A stretch of 64,000 bases of DNA from Thalassia testudinum (lineage: Eukaryota > Streptophyta > Magnoliopsida > Alismatales > Hydrocharitaceae). The notes below the pieces were generated by a model. It was given only the letters and a program-made list of their open reading frames with translations. It did not search any database and had not been told where the DNA came from. Shown here one piece after another: positions 22,971 to 34,194 of this stretch; within the stretch, counting starts at the first letter, position 1; the number at the start of each line of letters is the position of its first letter. The translations under genes were made by a program, and so were the position numbers. Location: NCBI GenBank assembly GCA_037157565.1, contig JAZHRO010000073.1:98062001-98126000 (forward strand). The letters run 5' to 3'.

Positions 22971-24591
22971 TGATAAGTACAATTTATTGGACATTTATTT
23001 GGCTTAAGTACATATGGAGTACGTTTCCTTGTGGCTTAATGGATTAAGCTAGGTAATAATTAAGCTTAGCTTACTAATATTTTTGTGTCTACTTTGCATT
23101 CTAATACATACCTTTACTCTTCTTATTTAATATGTGCAAGTAGAAAGAAATGTAATTGGGCGTGAATATGATTAGCAATTGAATTAGGGGTATGCCTATA
23201 ATTACCCATTATCGTTGCTCCCTCCGCTGGCATTCAAATGAAGCAGTTACGCACCTGCGAAGGGAGAGGCAGAGGTTGTGGATCTGGAGAGGGATAAGAG
23301 TTATGGTTGGGGATCTAGCTAAGACTTCCTTCTTCCCCCCTGACGGGGATCACCTCCAACTGCACCACCGTGGACCCTGCGCGCACCGTGAAGTAGAGCC
23401 TGCATTATGGCCCTCTCACCGCTCTTACCGCTCGCCAGCCAGCCATGCGCACTGTGGGCCCCTCACCGATCGCAGCCAGCTACGCTCCCTCTCACCGCTC
23501 TCACCACAGCCATCCATAGTGTGCAACACCAACCCCTCTATGCGCCATAGCCCATTGCGAGTGCCCTCGTACGTGCACGCAGCTAGCGACCTCAGTCTCT
23601 AGCCTCATCACGCGGCTAGTCCGAATGAAGCCATGCCCTCATGCATGCACCAGCTCCTTGCACAACAGCCTCGCCATACGCACCCACTTCCATAGCCAGT
23701 CTCTTCCCTTCCTTATCTTTCCCATCATCTTCAACCGCCACAACCAAGCTGAAGGAACCCATCACCATCGAGTTCCTCCTTCGCACAGCCGGCTACTCTG
23801 CCCTCCTTTCTACGCACCACCGACGCCTCCGGACTCCCCTCGCCTTCACGAGCACCTCTAGGTCTTCAGACATGGCAACCGCCATCACTGGCATCCTCCC
23901 GACCAACCACCCGCCGGTGACCACTTTAGCTGGCCAACCACCAACAAGCATCATCAACCACTCTGCGACCACCAACGCGGATCCCTTGCCTTGCCCAACC
24001 TTCACTAAGCTTTGTACACCCAGCCATGCTTCCTCGTTGGTGCGGGAACAAGGGGAATTCAACCCCTGTTTCTCAACAGTAAATGCCCTATTTGTTTTTA
24101 CCAAATATGCCATTATCGTAAGAACTATTGAGACATTTGATGGATAAATTTAGTTGAGTGACTATTGCATGCTTGCCCTCAAGTTCCAAAGTATTTCCCC
24201 CATGCATTCATATCCTTATATGTTGGCTTTCGTATCTATATAAATGCATGAAATGTCAACAAACTTAAAGGAGGAAGAACCATATCTTGGAATTTAATTA
24301 CATTATATGCCATTGCGATTTATTTTAGAAAAGAAAAATTATGCATATAGCCTTGCATTTTGAAATTATTCTGTCTTCTTCTTTTTGTCACATTTGACAT
24401 TGAATTTGAGCACGGATCTCGCACTCAATTAGATGCATACTAGGAAAAATAATCGTGCATCTATTTTTCCCTGTGGATACGACCTAACTCTTCATGGTTA
24501 GTTTTATGTTCTGGATTTTCCACCATGATCTACACATTACAATGACATAGTATTATGATAAAGTATTTTTGCAAGCTAAAATGCCCAACTT
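22971..24591 (+). repeat. Element C 3' LTR
   Basis: 1621 bp, intact partner of the split 5' LTR, which proves H's empty site. TATA box 24237-24244, U5 block CCCTGTGGATACGACCTAAC at 24469-24488. Ends AACTT, not CA. Confidence 0.9.
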
Positions 24592-24596
24592 GTTAT

Positions 24597-25125
24597 AACT
24601 AGAGTACCCATCCAAAAAGTAGAAGAATCGATTTCCCCCTAGTTTCTCGAGAATCTGATTAATGAACGGCAGTGGGAAATGATCCTTCTTCATGGAGGAA
24701 TTGAGTCTTTTGTAATCAATGCAGACTCTCCATGAGTTCGCTATATAGGTCGATATGGTTTCTCTGGTTTCAGTTGTGACAACGGTGAGCCCTACCTTCT
24801 TAAGCACAACTTGAATTGGACTCACCCATCGACTGTCGAAGATTGGGTAGATGATCCCTGCATCTAACCACTTGATGATCTCCTTTTTCATGACATCCTG
24901 CAGATTTGGATTTAGGAGTCTCTGCATTTAACGGGATGGTCGTGAGTGCTCTTTAGTGTAGATGTGATGTGTGCAGTATGAAGGGCTAATACCAGTCAGA
25001 TCATCAAGAGTCCATCCAATGGCTCTTTGATGCTACTGGAGAATAGAAATCAGGCATGTTTCCTGATTAGATGTGAGTTGGGAGTTGATAATCATTGGAA
25101 ATGTCTGATTGGAACCTAAAAAGAT
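24597..25125 (-). pseudogene. RT N-terminal part of element A, decayed
   Basis: Reverse transcriptase fingers and palm start. Minus-strand reading shows the Pol linker (IGWTLDDLTGISPS, HSRPSR), then RLLNPNLQDVMKKEIIKWLD, WVSPIQVV, WRVCIDYKRLN, KDHFPLPFINQILEKLGGN and YFLDGYSSYNKL, where C enters. The 124-codon open part is 24553-24927, of which the last codons are C sequence. The first catalytic aspartate (FLDGYS) is kept. Same frame as Gag and protease. The rest is at 3039-3967. Confidence 0.9.
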
Positions 25126-25745
25126 TTATTTTAGATGATCAGGAAGAGGCTTTAATTCCATAACTGGGTTGTCAACAGCAGTAGGTGGTTCAAGGTGGGT
25201 GTCAAGAGCAAAGGAAGGAGCTATAGGTGTATCTATGTTAGGTTCAGACTCCTCTAATTGCGGGTTTTGATCTTCTTGTGGTTGATCAAAAATAGTTGGG
25301 TTTTCCTCGATACATAAGTCACCAACCACAGCCTCGATATAGCAAATTTGTTCTGTAAATCTACAATTGATTCCTTGTTGGGCCTTAAAGATGTCAATCT
25401 TTAGCGTCTTGCACCCAAATTTTAATTCAATTTGGCCCTCCTCAAAATTAATATTGGCCCTAGCAGTGGTCAGAAAGGGTCTCCCTAATATTATCAGTGT
25501 ATTCTTCATATTCTCAGGAGCATCCAAGTCTAAGACAATGAAATCCACTAGAAATTAGAAATCATGTACCCTAACTATGACATCCTCGAGAATTCCTTTT
25601 GGTGACTTAATAGATCGGTCGACTAATTGCAAAGTTATTTATGTCGATTTAAGCTCTAATTCCTCAAAGTAGTCTAGTAGGGATGTAGGTATCGAATTTA
25701 TGGAAGCTCCTAGGTCTAGTAAGGCTCGAACTGCATATCACTGAT
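25126..25745 (-). pseudogene. Aspartic protease region of element A, decayed
   Basis: Retropepsin-like protease that would cut the Gag-Pol polyprotein. The active-site motif reads LLDLGASINSIP near 25740, the plant Athila form of D(T/S)G. After a stop, an open 140-codon run (25126-25548) begins FIVLDLDAPENMKNTLIILG and includes ILGRPFLTTARANINF, the conserved C-terminal flap/fold motif, then an acidic spacer (EEDQ, LEESEP) and MELKPLPDHLK, which leads into RT. In-frame stops near 25670 and 25560 inactivate it. Confidence 0.85.
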
Positions 25746-26937
25746 AGCATAGGAGATCAGAGGGGTCCCTGGGTCTTTTACCTTAGGTGGGAGTTTGCTC
25801 AAAATGATGGAGTTGGCTTACTCCGACAGTATGATTGGGTTCCCACCTTTGGTTTACGGCTTATGCTTAGGTGTCCACATGTCTTTCAAAAATCGTATGT
25901 AAGCCGGTATGTAGCATATCGCATCCATCAAGGGGTTGTTTATATGTACCTGATCAAAGAGCTTAACCAAGTCCTCCTCAGGTGCCACAGGTTGGGGTTT
26001 CCTTTTTCTTTTGGTCAAGGCCTCTGGAAATGGAACTTTTGTAGGTTCCTCTAGAATGGGTCCAGGTTCTTGATCTGGGATAGAATGTATCCTGGATGAT
26101 TATCCTAGGGTTTGAGTTTGCATTACTAGGCTAGGATTGGCTTGGATAAGGTAGGTCCTGTGTTGCTTTGCCCCTACAAGTAGTAACAGAATTCAGACCT
26201 GCCTGGCTCTAGGTTGGTGTGGGCAGAAGAGGTGATTGTTGCTGATAACCCGCGTATGATGTCGAAGCCTCCACCCCGTTGGGTGATGAAGCAGAAGGGG
26301 CCAAATAAACAAAGTGAGATTGGCCCTGAGTTGAGTTCATAACGTGCCTCTGGTTTGGCATGTTATTCGGATTAGGAAAAGGTTGTGAAGGAAGTGCATC
26401 AGGTTGGTGGGGATTTGCCATCTGGGCAAGTTGTTTGCGAACCTCTGTGATCTCATCTTTGTGCTATTTCTTCATAGCCGCATTCATTTTTTGAATGTCA
26501 GCCAGAGTATGAAGGATAAGAGTAATTTGATTTGAATGAGTCAGCCCAGATTGATAAGATGGATTGGGTCGAGGTTGAGGAGGCTGATATGGACGAGGAG
26601 CTTGTGGTCAGGGCTGATATTGAGGTCACTGATTTTGATTATTCCCTGACCACGTGAAATTAGGATGATTACACTATCCAGGGTTACAGGTGTTTGAGAA
26701 TGGATCATTCTGAATGGCGTTGAGGTCCTCGCAGGTCTGAGGAGCCTCGGAAAAGTCAGAATATGAGGGTTAAGAGTTCCCCCAACTATAGTAGGTGTGT
26801 CCAAAGCTTCCACCGAAACCTGAATCAGACGGGGGTGGATACAAGTCCATCCCCTGAGAAGATTGATGATAGATGTTATGCACAGCCTCCCTGCTAGAGG
26901 GTGGTTGCGCGAACAGGTTTTGTGCAGAGGTGGCTCG
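25746..26937 (-). pseudogene. Gag C-terminal region of element A, decayed
   Basis: Gln/Pro/Asn-rich tail between capsid and protease. Readable parts are NHPNFTWSGNNQNQ (near 26650), PYQPPQPRPNPSY, a short helix with KKxKDEITEVRKQLAQM, and ANPHQPDALPSQPFPNPN (26209-26421). A frame change separates 26541-26813 from the flanking frame. The Athila-type tail has no classical CCHC knuckle; NHPNFxW takes its place in this family. Confidence 0.75.
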
Positions 26938-27966
26938 CTACAAGTGTCGAGTTAGCTCATCCACCTTCTTCTCAATCATAGAGACTTTGTCCAGGTGATT
27001 GGCCATCATTTCCAAGTCGACGGAAGAGGATAGGCCCTGCATCTCATGTGCTCCCTTTGGATTCATCAATGCACGACCATTCATCTGGTTGAACATGCCC
27101 ATGAATTCATTATTGATGGAGTTCTCACACATATTATTGAGAATCTCCCACACGGTGTCTTCGAGTTGACCTATGATGTTTCCTCCATAGGTCACATTGA
27201 CTAATAATCGAGTATCATCATGGAGTCCCTGGTAAAAAGACTGGACTTGTTCCAATTTAGGAACTTTGTGGTGGGGGCACATTCGCATGAGACCCAGAAA
27301 ACTATCCCATGCCTCATGAAGCGATTCTCCTGCTTGCTGCGTGACATGCGTGATCTGGTGCCATAAAGCATTTGTCTGACCAATATGGAAGAACTTTCTC
27401 AGAGACTTGGATTGAAGTTCTGCCCAGGTGTTGGTTGGACGAGTCTGGGTTTGGTACCAGTGAGCAGCCTTGTCCATAAGAGAGAAGGAGAACATTTTCA
27501 TGAGTAAGACATCTCGATTTTGAGCTTCTGACCCGAAGGTTTGGGTCATATGCTTGAGTTGCTTGATATGCTGGAAAGGATCCTCAAAATTACACCTGTG
27601 GAATTTGGGAATAGCATTAATCATGTTGGGCTTGAGTTCAGTATCAGGACCTCCAGCGGGGATTTGGACTCGAGGTTCGATTGCCGCCATAGTAGGATTG
27701 TAGTGATCTCACATCATAGGACACTGCGGCGGGTTCACAAAGGCTTGGAATAGATCATTGAGGCGCTAAAGCTGATTTTCAAGATTGTTTTCTTCTGTTG
27801 GTTGCTCCATGATGATGGATGAAGGAGAATTAGGTTCAGATGAATTAGAAGAGATATCGATTGAGTTGGGTTGTTGCACAAATAAGGAGGTCGAGGCTTG
27901 GCCTTGACGAGAATGAGTAGCTAATGGAGGCCTCAAGGATGGTCTTAGAGACCTCCTCTCGATCAT
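26938..27966 (-). pseudogene. Gag (capsid) of element A, decayed
   Basis: Structural protein that packages the element RNA. The ATG at 27966 opens MIERRSLRPSL; stops near 27767 and 27706 interrupt, then 250 codons are open (26938-27690). The Retrotrans_gag-type capsid is clear: ELKPNMINAIPKFHRCNFED, DPFQHIKQLKHMTQTF, LLMKMFSFSLMDKAAHWY, WAELQSKSLRKFF, ESLHEAWDSFLGLMRMCPHH, QVQSFYQGLHDDTRLLV, followed by a helical DKVSMIEKKVDELTRHL tail. All positions fit a plant Gag of Ty3/gypsy type. Same frame as protease and RT. The upstream ATG at 28008 is less likely because H and D start at the equivalent of 27966. Confidence 0.88.
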
Positions 27967-28103
27967 GCACCAATGGAGTAGATGAGAGATAGATTGTGAT
28001 GGACCCAATCAAGACACCAAAAAATTTTGGATGACTATAGAGGTTTGGGGCGGATGATACCCCTTAGTCAGAAAGCCGTCCACTTGAGAATTACCTGGGC
28101 AGC
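27967..28103 (-). other. Element A leader, Gag-proximal part
   Basis: Aligns, reversed, with 50930-51060 of B. D enters between GCAGC (28099-28103) and the rest of the leader at 40882. Confidence 0.8.
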
Positions 28104-28795
28104 AGGTCGGGACCCGGTTAGGTTGTGCTAATATGGTGATTTATCGTTGAAGTGTGTATAGTGGTTAACCTAAATCGAGCCTAACCATCTCTTTACAAAA
28201 TATTTTTTTACCTGGCCTATTTGATTTTATCTTGGTCACTTTTAGGCCCAGGGTCAAACTCAGGGAAGTGGGGTTAGAAGTCAAGTTTCTACGCCTTTCC
28301 TGTAATGAATCTCTTCCGTTTGTTTATTGTGCTTTTGGTGTTTTTCTATTTAGATTTTTTTCTGATAATTCTTGTCCTTCAGGCACACCCTCAAAATTAG
28401 GTTCTTGGCTTTAAGCCAAATCAGGGTTCCAAAATGGGTCTTGCTATTCTCAAGACGGAGTACCTGCAAGTTAAAGATTATCTTTTCTCTTTTATATAAT
28501 TTTTTTTATCTTTTTACTAGCAAGAAAGAGAAACAGAAATAAAGTAAATATAGTATATATATATAGGTATATATTATATATGTATAAAGGGGTGGGGGTG
28601 GAGGCGGAGATGGAGTGTAGCACGGTATCGAGTCGGTCATCGTCTAGAAAGACGCAACCAACAAGACAAAGTGCCATGTGTAAGTTGGATTGGTGGAAGA
28701 TGAATGCGAACATGCTTTTTGTATGCGTGTATCGAGGAATATCAGCAATTGGTGCAGATATTCCCGCAATACCACGTGTGGTAAGTAATGTGAAA

Positions 28796-29410
28796 ATATA
28801 TATATATGTATATATGTAAATATATCTATGTGTATATATGGTTATAAATATATAGGTATATATGTACTTATATATGTATATATATATATAGATATGTAAA
28901 TATATGTATAGATAGATATATGTATAGATGTATATATATGTGTGTGTATATATATATATATATGTATATATATAGTTATATAGATATATATGTATATTTG
29001 TATATATATATATATATGTATGTATAAGTATGTGTGTATATATATATATATATATGTATCTATACTTATACTTAGTTATATAAGTAATAATATATATATA
29101 TAGATATATGTATATATATGTATATATATATATGTATATATGTAAGTATATATGTGTATATATATATATATAAGTATATAGATATATATATATATGAATG
29201 TATGTATATAGACTAATACATAGTTATATAAGTACTAATATATGTATAGATATATGTATATATATATATATATGTATATAAGTAAATGTATATATGTAAA
29301 TATATATATAAGTATATAGATATATGTATATATATATATGTATATAAATATATTTATATATATCAATATATATATGTATACGTATATATATATGTATATA
29401 ATACTATATA
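28796..29410. repeat. TA-rich microsatellite in D 3' LTR
   Basis: About 615 bp of TATATG, TATAGA and TATATATA variants. The partner LTR has the same tract but longer, which explains most of the LTR length difference. Confidence 0.9.
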
Positions 29411-29791
29411 AGTGAGAGTGTGTGTGTGCGAGAGTGAGTGTGTGTGCAGAGATTGAGTGAGAGAGTGCTGTGAGAGAGAGAGAGAGACTGTTGGAGTGAA
29501 GGTTGGAGGGTTAAGTCGTCCGCACGCGAAGAGACGTCGTCTGATGGCTTCATGCGCACGTGTAGGCACATATGCGTGCAGAGAGGCGCGTGCTGGAGGG
29601 AGTGGGCGCGGAGAGGACCGCAGCGCACAGCGCTGCGCGGAGAGCTGGAGCAGGCGCACGCAGACGTATGCAGGCGAAGACACGGGCAGGAGTGGGCACT
29701 GGCAGAGGACCACACGTAGACCTGTAGGCGGGCGCTGCAGCAGGATGCAGGGCGGGACGCGCACGCGGGCGAAGGCCGGTTGCGGCTCACC

Positions 29792-29877
29792 GGGTGACCA
29801 GATTAGTGAGAAACTTACGGGTCACCCCACTGTAGCCACAGTGTTCCGTAGAAACGCGTGAACAGTGGCTACAGTGG
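29792..29877. repeat. Two adjoining stem-loops in D 3' LTR
   Basis: GGGTGACC (29792-29799) pairs with GGTCACCC (29820-29827), and CCACTGTAGCCAC (29827-29839) pairs perfectly with GTGGCTACAGTGG (29865-29877). Further right, GAGCTTCAA/TTGAAGCTC (30246-30266) and GACCACCACGCCCA / TGGGCGGTGGTGGTC (30314-30359) form two more. Confidence 0.85.
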
Positions 29878-30534
29878 CCGGGCGAGCCACGCAATCGGCT
29901 GCATCCGGTGCTGTGAGTGCGGAGGGCGTGGATGGCTCGGTGCGTGCATGGAGGAGTGGCGCCACTACCGGCTTGCGGCAAGGTGGTTCGCGACAGAGAG
30001 CACGGGGAGGGCTGGGTCGCTGGCGAAGGAGCGCGACAGGGGGTGCGGTGGCCTGCGGGTGTTGGCTGGCGTGAGCGGTGAAGCTTGGTCGGCCGCTGCA
30101 GGGGCGCGCGATGGCCGGTTGCAGGCCGAAAGATGAGGCGAGGCCGTCTGCAGGCGTGCACTGGAGGCGAGGGAGGCCTGCAGTCGTGCGCTGGAGGGCC
30201 TTGCGGCTGTTGCCGCCTTGCTGCTACTGTTGCGTGCGGAGCTTTGAGCTTCAAACCTTGAAGCTCCTGCTCCAATGGCTGAAGTGGCTTGGACTTTGAA
30301 ATAGGGAAGAGAAGACCACCACGCCCACCGGCTCTTTGATGAGCTGGGCGGTGGTGGTCTCATGGTGGTGGGTGTGCACCACAGTGATGGACTCCTACCC
30401 ACAGAGTGGCTCCTCAGAGGAGGAGGTCCTGCATATGGAGGGAGAGGGGAGGAGGCGGCAGCCTGGAGAAGAAGCTGCGTTGGGTTTTTTCTTTGGCTAG
30501 AGGACTAGGCTCCCTTGCAAAGGAGGAGCCGTGC

Positions 30535-30543
30535 CCTTATAAA
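30535..30543 (-). promoter_or_regulatory. TATA-like box, D 3' LTR
   Basis: Minus strand TTTATAAGG; same in the partner at 40484-40492. The stem-loops lie downstream of it in the transcript direction. Confidence 0.5.
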
Positions 30544-30925
30544 GAAGAAAGAGGCATGCACAGCCATGCCCTGGGTGTGCATGGCTCAGCATGGCCGACA
30601 GAGAGATCTTGTGCATGCGGCTTCAGGGCTGGCAGGGAGAGGCTGAGCAGGACATGGCACGAAGAACAAGAGGCCATTCCTTGCAGCCGCGCGGAGAAAT
30701 TTTCAAAGACAAATAAAAAATAAAAATAAAGATGGAGATTTTGCAAGGCAGCACTTAAGGAAAACTTGAATTGCGAGGCCATTTTATTCACTCTCCTCCC
30801 TCTCAATTAAATGCATGCATGCGTGTATTTTTACAAATGCGACTCTGGATACCTAATATGCACTGGTAATGCTATGAAATAGCACAAGACGGCACAATTG
30901 CAGGTGTATTTTTGCGGTGCAATCA

Positions 30926-30937
30926 TACCCCCATGCC
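30926..30937 (-). promoter_or_regulatory. Polypurine tract of element D
   Basis: Minus strand GGCATGGGGGTA, directly against the LTR start TGATTGCACC. Confidence 0.75.
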
Positions 30938-31914
30938 TATCTTTTGCTAGTCCCTAGCAAAACATTTTTTTGTAGTACTTAGAAATGATCTTAAGCTGAG
31001 GATTTTCTTCTTGAGGCAACATAGGTGTGTTTATTGTTGGATATTATGAGAACCAATTGTAGAGAAAACTACCAGTACTTTAAGTCTTATGTGACATAGA
31101 TCATCTCTCGACTAACCAGGACTCTTGATATTTAAACCTTAAGTACGATTTCCAGGACCCAGGAGGTTTTTGCCGTACTCGAGAGCTTAAGAGATTATGG
31201 CTTGTGCTTAGTGAAGGATCAGACTGACCAGATGAACATTAAGACTCAAGCCCAGGGTTTCATGAACTTTTAAGTAAAGGTTGGTCCCAATTTTAGCTCG
31301 TGTCTTTGGATTGACCCTTAAAAAGATGACGGAAAAACTCAACACCCATTTTCTGACATTTGTGGCTCACAGGAAAATAGGGTACTTGCCCTGAGGAACC
31401 TTTTTTGTAGGAAGATTTTACAGACATTTGTGAGATATACTGACTTATTTCCATCTTTCTCTCTATTTTTTTTGAAACACGTGTCAGTATATCTCTTACA
31501 ACATTATTTAGAGGAGCACACCTTTCTTTTTGGTGGAAAGAGTCGCTCCTAAACACAAGACTAAATCCTGGGATAAAAAGTCTACCTGCGCACACAGGTA
31601 AGGACTCCACCTTCCCTAATGAACACTACGGTTGGATCTTATGTTCACCTGGTCTTTCTTGACATGTGTAGTGTGAACCAAGATTACTTAGGCTCTCAAG
31701 TAGAAGCAAACCAACTGATCCTGTACTGGTGTCTCAAGTACAAGAATACATCCTTAGTTAGGAGAGATTCTGATCTATTTTGTCAATGCTCAAGTGAATT
31801 AAGCCTGAGCCTGAGCGAATCAAGCTTCTGTGGCCTGGAAAGTCTTCAAAACAGAGGTTGAATATCCATAAACACTTATTACATTTTTTTTTCAGCCTTC
31901 AGATCATTACTAAA

Positions 31915-31954
<40 letters not shown>

Positions 31955-32086
31955 CCTTTTCCTTTTTCTTACATATTTATAAATAGGTGAAAACTGCATG
32001 ATACCATAAAATACCCAGATCCTATGGATGCCTATCCACCCCCCCATGCCAAACGATGCTATGTCCTCATATGCATGTAGGGTAGG
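30938..32086 (-). other. Element D 3' non-coding region
   Basis: No gene supported. The minus strand begins with the internal purine motif (32037-32070) and ends CTAGCAAAAGATAGGCATGG. A pure TA run is at 31917-31947. Confidence 0.7.
32037..32070 (-). promoter_or_regulatory. Internal GGCATGGGG purine motif, element D
   Basis: Minus strand ATGAGGACATAGC then TTTGGCATGGGGGGGTGG, 1.1 kb before the terminal tract. Confidence 0.6.
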
Positions 32087-32736
32087 TGATTGCACAGCAA
32101 TCATAGGTCTTAATTAACCTAAATTAGGCTAGGACTTAGCATAAGTTAGGGTTATTCATGCATGCATATGCATTATCTGCATCTTTACTGCTTTTCTTTA
32201 GCTATGCATAAAATAATGTTATAATGTGCTGATTAAGTGCATTATGTCGATTGCAGGGAATAAGCTGATCAGGAGCTGGATCTGAAGCTGGATCAGGAAT
32301 AACGGGAGTTGTAGAAAAGCTGGAGCAGAAGGCCTAGTTTAGATATAGGAATAATAATGTAAGGGGGTTAAAAGTTTTCTATTCTATTAAGTAGAAATAA
32401 AGCAGTAAAATGTGAAGAGCTTAGGTCCATCCTAGCCCTAGGATAGCCTAGAGACTTCCCCAAGCCTTAGCCACCCTTAGATTAGGTCACAACACCCTAG
32501 TAAGCCCTAAAACCCTAGTTCCAACCCTTCTCTGGACGTCCAGATAAGTTTTAAGACATCCAGGACCCTTAGCCAACTCCCGCACACTTCAAACCCACTT
32601 CTGCAGTGTTATTAGACGTCCAGACGCTTTGTCAAACGTCTAATTTCTGCAGAATACCCAAAACAGAACCCGAAATCCTTCCTGACTCTGATTGGACATC
32701 CAGACAACAAGTTTGGACTTCTGATTTTTGAGTATA

Positions 32737-33450
32737 AGACGTCTAATTATATAATTAGACGTCTGATACTGCTCTCCAATTCTTGTTTTGAGATTTAAGC
32801 CTTGATCTTGGATCTCTAGGTCCCTAAACCCAATTCCAATCCCATAGGAACCTAAATTAAGGTGCCCTAACCCTAGTACACCACCTCTAGACCTCCCTAA
32901 GGACTTAATTAGGTCCTCACTAAACCTAATTGACTTGGATCTTAGTCAATTCCATCAGCCTATTCAATTGGACTCATTGAGTCCAATTGAGCCCTAATCT
33001 CAGCGCACACTGTCCAATTGGACTCAATGAGAGTCCAATTGACTTATACCTGACTTAATTGAGTTATTTTACTCTCAATTAAGTTTCCACACACCCAATT
33101 AAACTTGTATTAAGTTTAATTGCACTTTGCCTTAGTGAATTAGGGTTTATAACCCTAATTTGAGACCTACCTTGACCTAAACCCACTAGAACCCAACCTA
33201 ATCAACCTAGCCACCTAAGTTTTGACCCACACACACCCACACACACTATCCACACGAAAATATCTAGCCTAGAGTTCTCTAGAACTCTCTACCATGTGTG
33301 GTTGCCTTAGTTGCCAAAAATAGCAACCAAGAGCCATTCAATTTTTAGATCCACATTTGGTGGATCTAAAAACCACCATCCACCCTCTCTCTCTCACTCT
33401 CCTACGAGCTCCCACCATAGGCCTTCTAGAGAATTCCATAATTCTCTAGA
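32737..33450. repeat. Array of ten inverted repeats in solo LTR F
   Basis: Perfect arms at 32737-32764 (14-bp arms, no loop), 32928-32951 (8), 32964-32990 (13, 1-nt loop), 33015-33041 (11), 33053-33084 (11), 33096-33122 (11), 33138-33160 (10), 33271-33288 (8), 33342-33372 (13) and 33425-33450 (11). Arm sequences differ from one another, so it is not one repeat unit copied. Confidence 0.9.
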
Positions 33451-33466
33451 GAGCTTCCCTTATGTC

Positions 33467-33473
33467 TATAAAA
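33467..33473 (+). promoter_or_regulatory. TATA box, solo LTR F
   Basis: CTATAAAAAGACC, 17 bp after the last inverted repeat and about 285 bp from the LTR end. Confidence 0.65.
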
Positions 33474-33756
33474 AGACCCCTTGGGTGGCCATTGGCACCC
33501 ATTCACTTCTTTGGCAATTGCACTCCATTGGTGCCATTCACGCCACCTCCATAGTCACTCCACCTCCACAAGCTCTCTAAAGTAGAGGGGCTTTAAGATC
33601 GATTTGAAAAATAAAAACAGCGCCTCCCAGAGACGAACGACCGGGACTCAAGTCTCGTTATCTTTAAAAATCAAATCTTTGACGAATGTTTTTGCACGAC
33701 TATACTACGATTTTTGACGACTTTCAAATGCGCAAAAATGGCTTTCTGTCAGTAGG

Positions 33757-34194
33757 GTAGAGGAAGGACGAAAGATTGGGTAACGAGAGCTGAAGTGCAG
33801 GGTATACAGCATGGTGGTAGGGTTGGTGGATGGTGGGTGGTGAAGTGAAAAGTGAAGTGATCGTGATAGTGGCATGAAAAGTGATGGTGGATGGTGAAAG
33901 GTCTGGCATATCTTGGGACGAGAGTGTCCCAGGCGGATTGGAGCACAAGTCAGGAGGAAGAAATTAGCCCTCAAAGTGGCCAAGAAGAGGGGCTTCTTGG
34001 ATGGATGGCTCCAAGAAGGAATAGCCCTAGTGAGAAGTATATGGGCTCAAGGTCCCAGTGTGGAGTTGCAAATCCACTTGATTTGGCGGGAAAGAAAGGG
34101 CAATCCGATCTTCAAGAGTGTGGACTAGCGGTGAGTAGCCCGGATATGGCTTAGACCACGAGGTACGGGAAGCGGAGAAAGCCTCGTCAGAAGT
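33757..34194 (-). other. Element D spacer after protease
   Basis: No RT motif is found in any frame. Short frames on both strands (such as 33913-34128) have no recognisable domain. This segment joins the protease end directly to the 3' region, so Pol is absent and not merely interrupted by F. Confidence 0.6.

Larger units (their letters stand above)
3973..24591 (+). mobile_element. Element C: non-autonomous LTR retrotransposon carrying H and G
   Basis: Flanked by GTTAT at 3968-3972 and 24592-24596, cutting A's RT gene. The 5' LTR is 3973-4752 plus 15029-15882 (split by H) and the 3' LTR is 22971-24591; both open TGATAAGT and are about 1.62-1.63 kb without H. Primer site 15885-15902, purine tract 22956-22970. 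The internal part, without G, is about 4.8 kb and has one decayed acidic reading frame but no capsid, protease, RT or integrase. Movement would therefore need proteins from another element. The 3' LTR ends in TT rather than CA. Confidence 0.88.
28104..30925 (-). repeat. Element D 3' LTR
   Basis: 2822 bp. On the minus strand it begins TGATTGCACCGCAAAAATAC and ends CCCGACCT (CCGACCA in the partner). Contains a long TA microsatellite, GT/GA runs at 29410-29490, four stem-loops at 29792-30359 and U5 motif GGGTCAAACTCAGGGAAG at 28251-28268. Confidence 0.9.
32087..33751 (+). mobile_element. Solo LTR F with inverted-repeat array
   Basis: 1665 bp between direct copies of GTAGG (32082-32086 and 33752-33756). 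It opens TGATTGCACAGCAATCA and ends CTGTCA. A TATA box on the plus strand sets the orientation. No internal sequence or partner LTR is in the window. Ten perfect inverted repeats fill the half before the TATA box, and AGACGTC-type motifs recur from 32534. The LTR start resembles D's (TGATTGCACxGCAA), yet the bodies differ. Confidence 0.87.

Noticed and set aside
29404..30402. Several Arg/Ala/Cys-rich frames on both strands in D's LTR
   Set aside because: High GC and GT/GA repeats give long chance frames; no domain or start context, and frames differ between the two LTRs.
33913..34128. Basic plus-strand frame (VRRKKLALKVAKKRGFLDG)
   Set aside because: No family recognised, opposite to D's direction, short; kept only as spacer.
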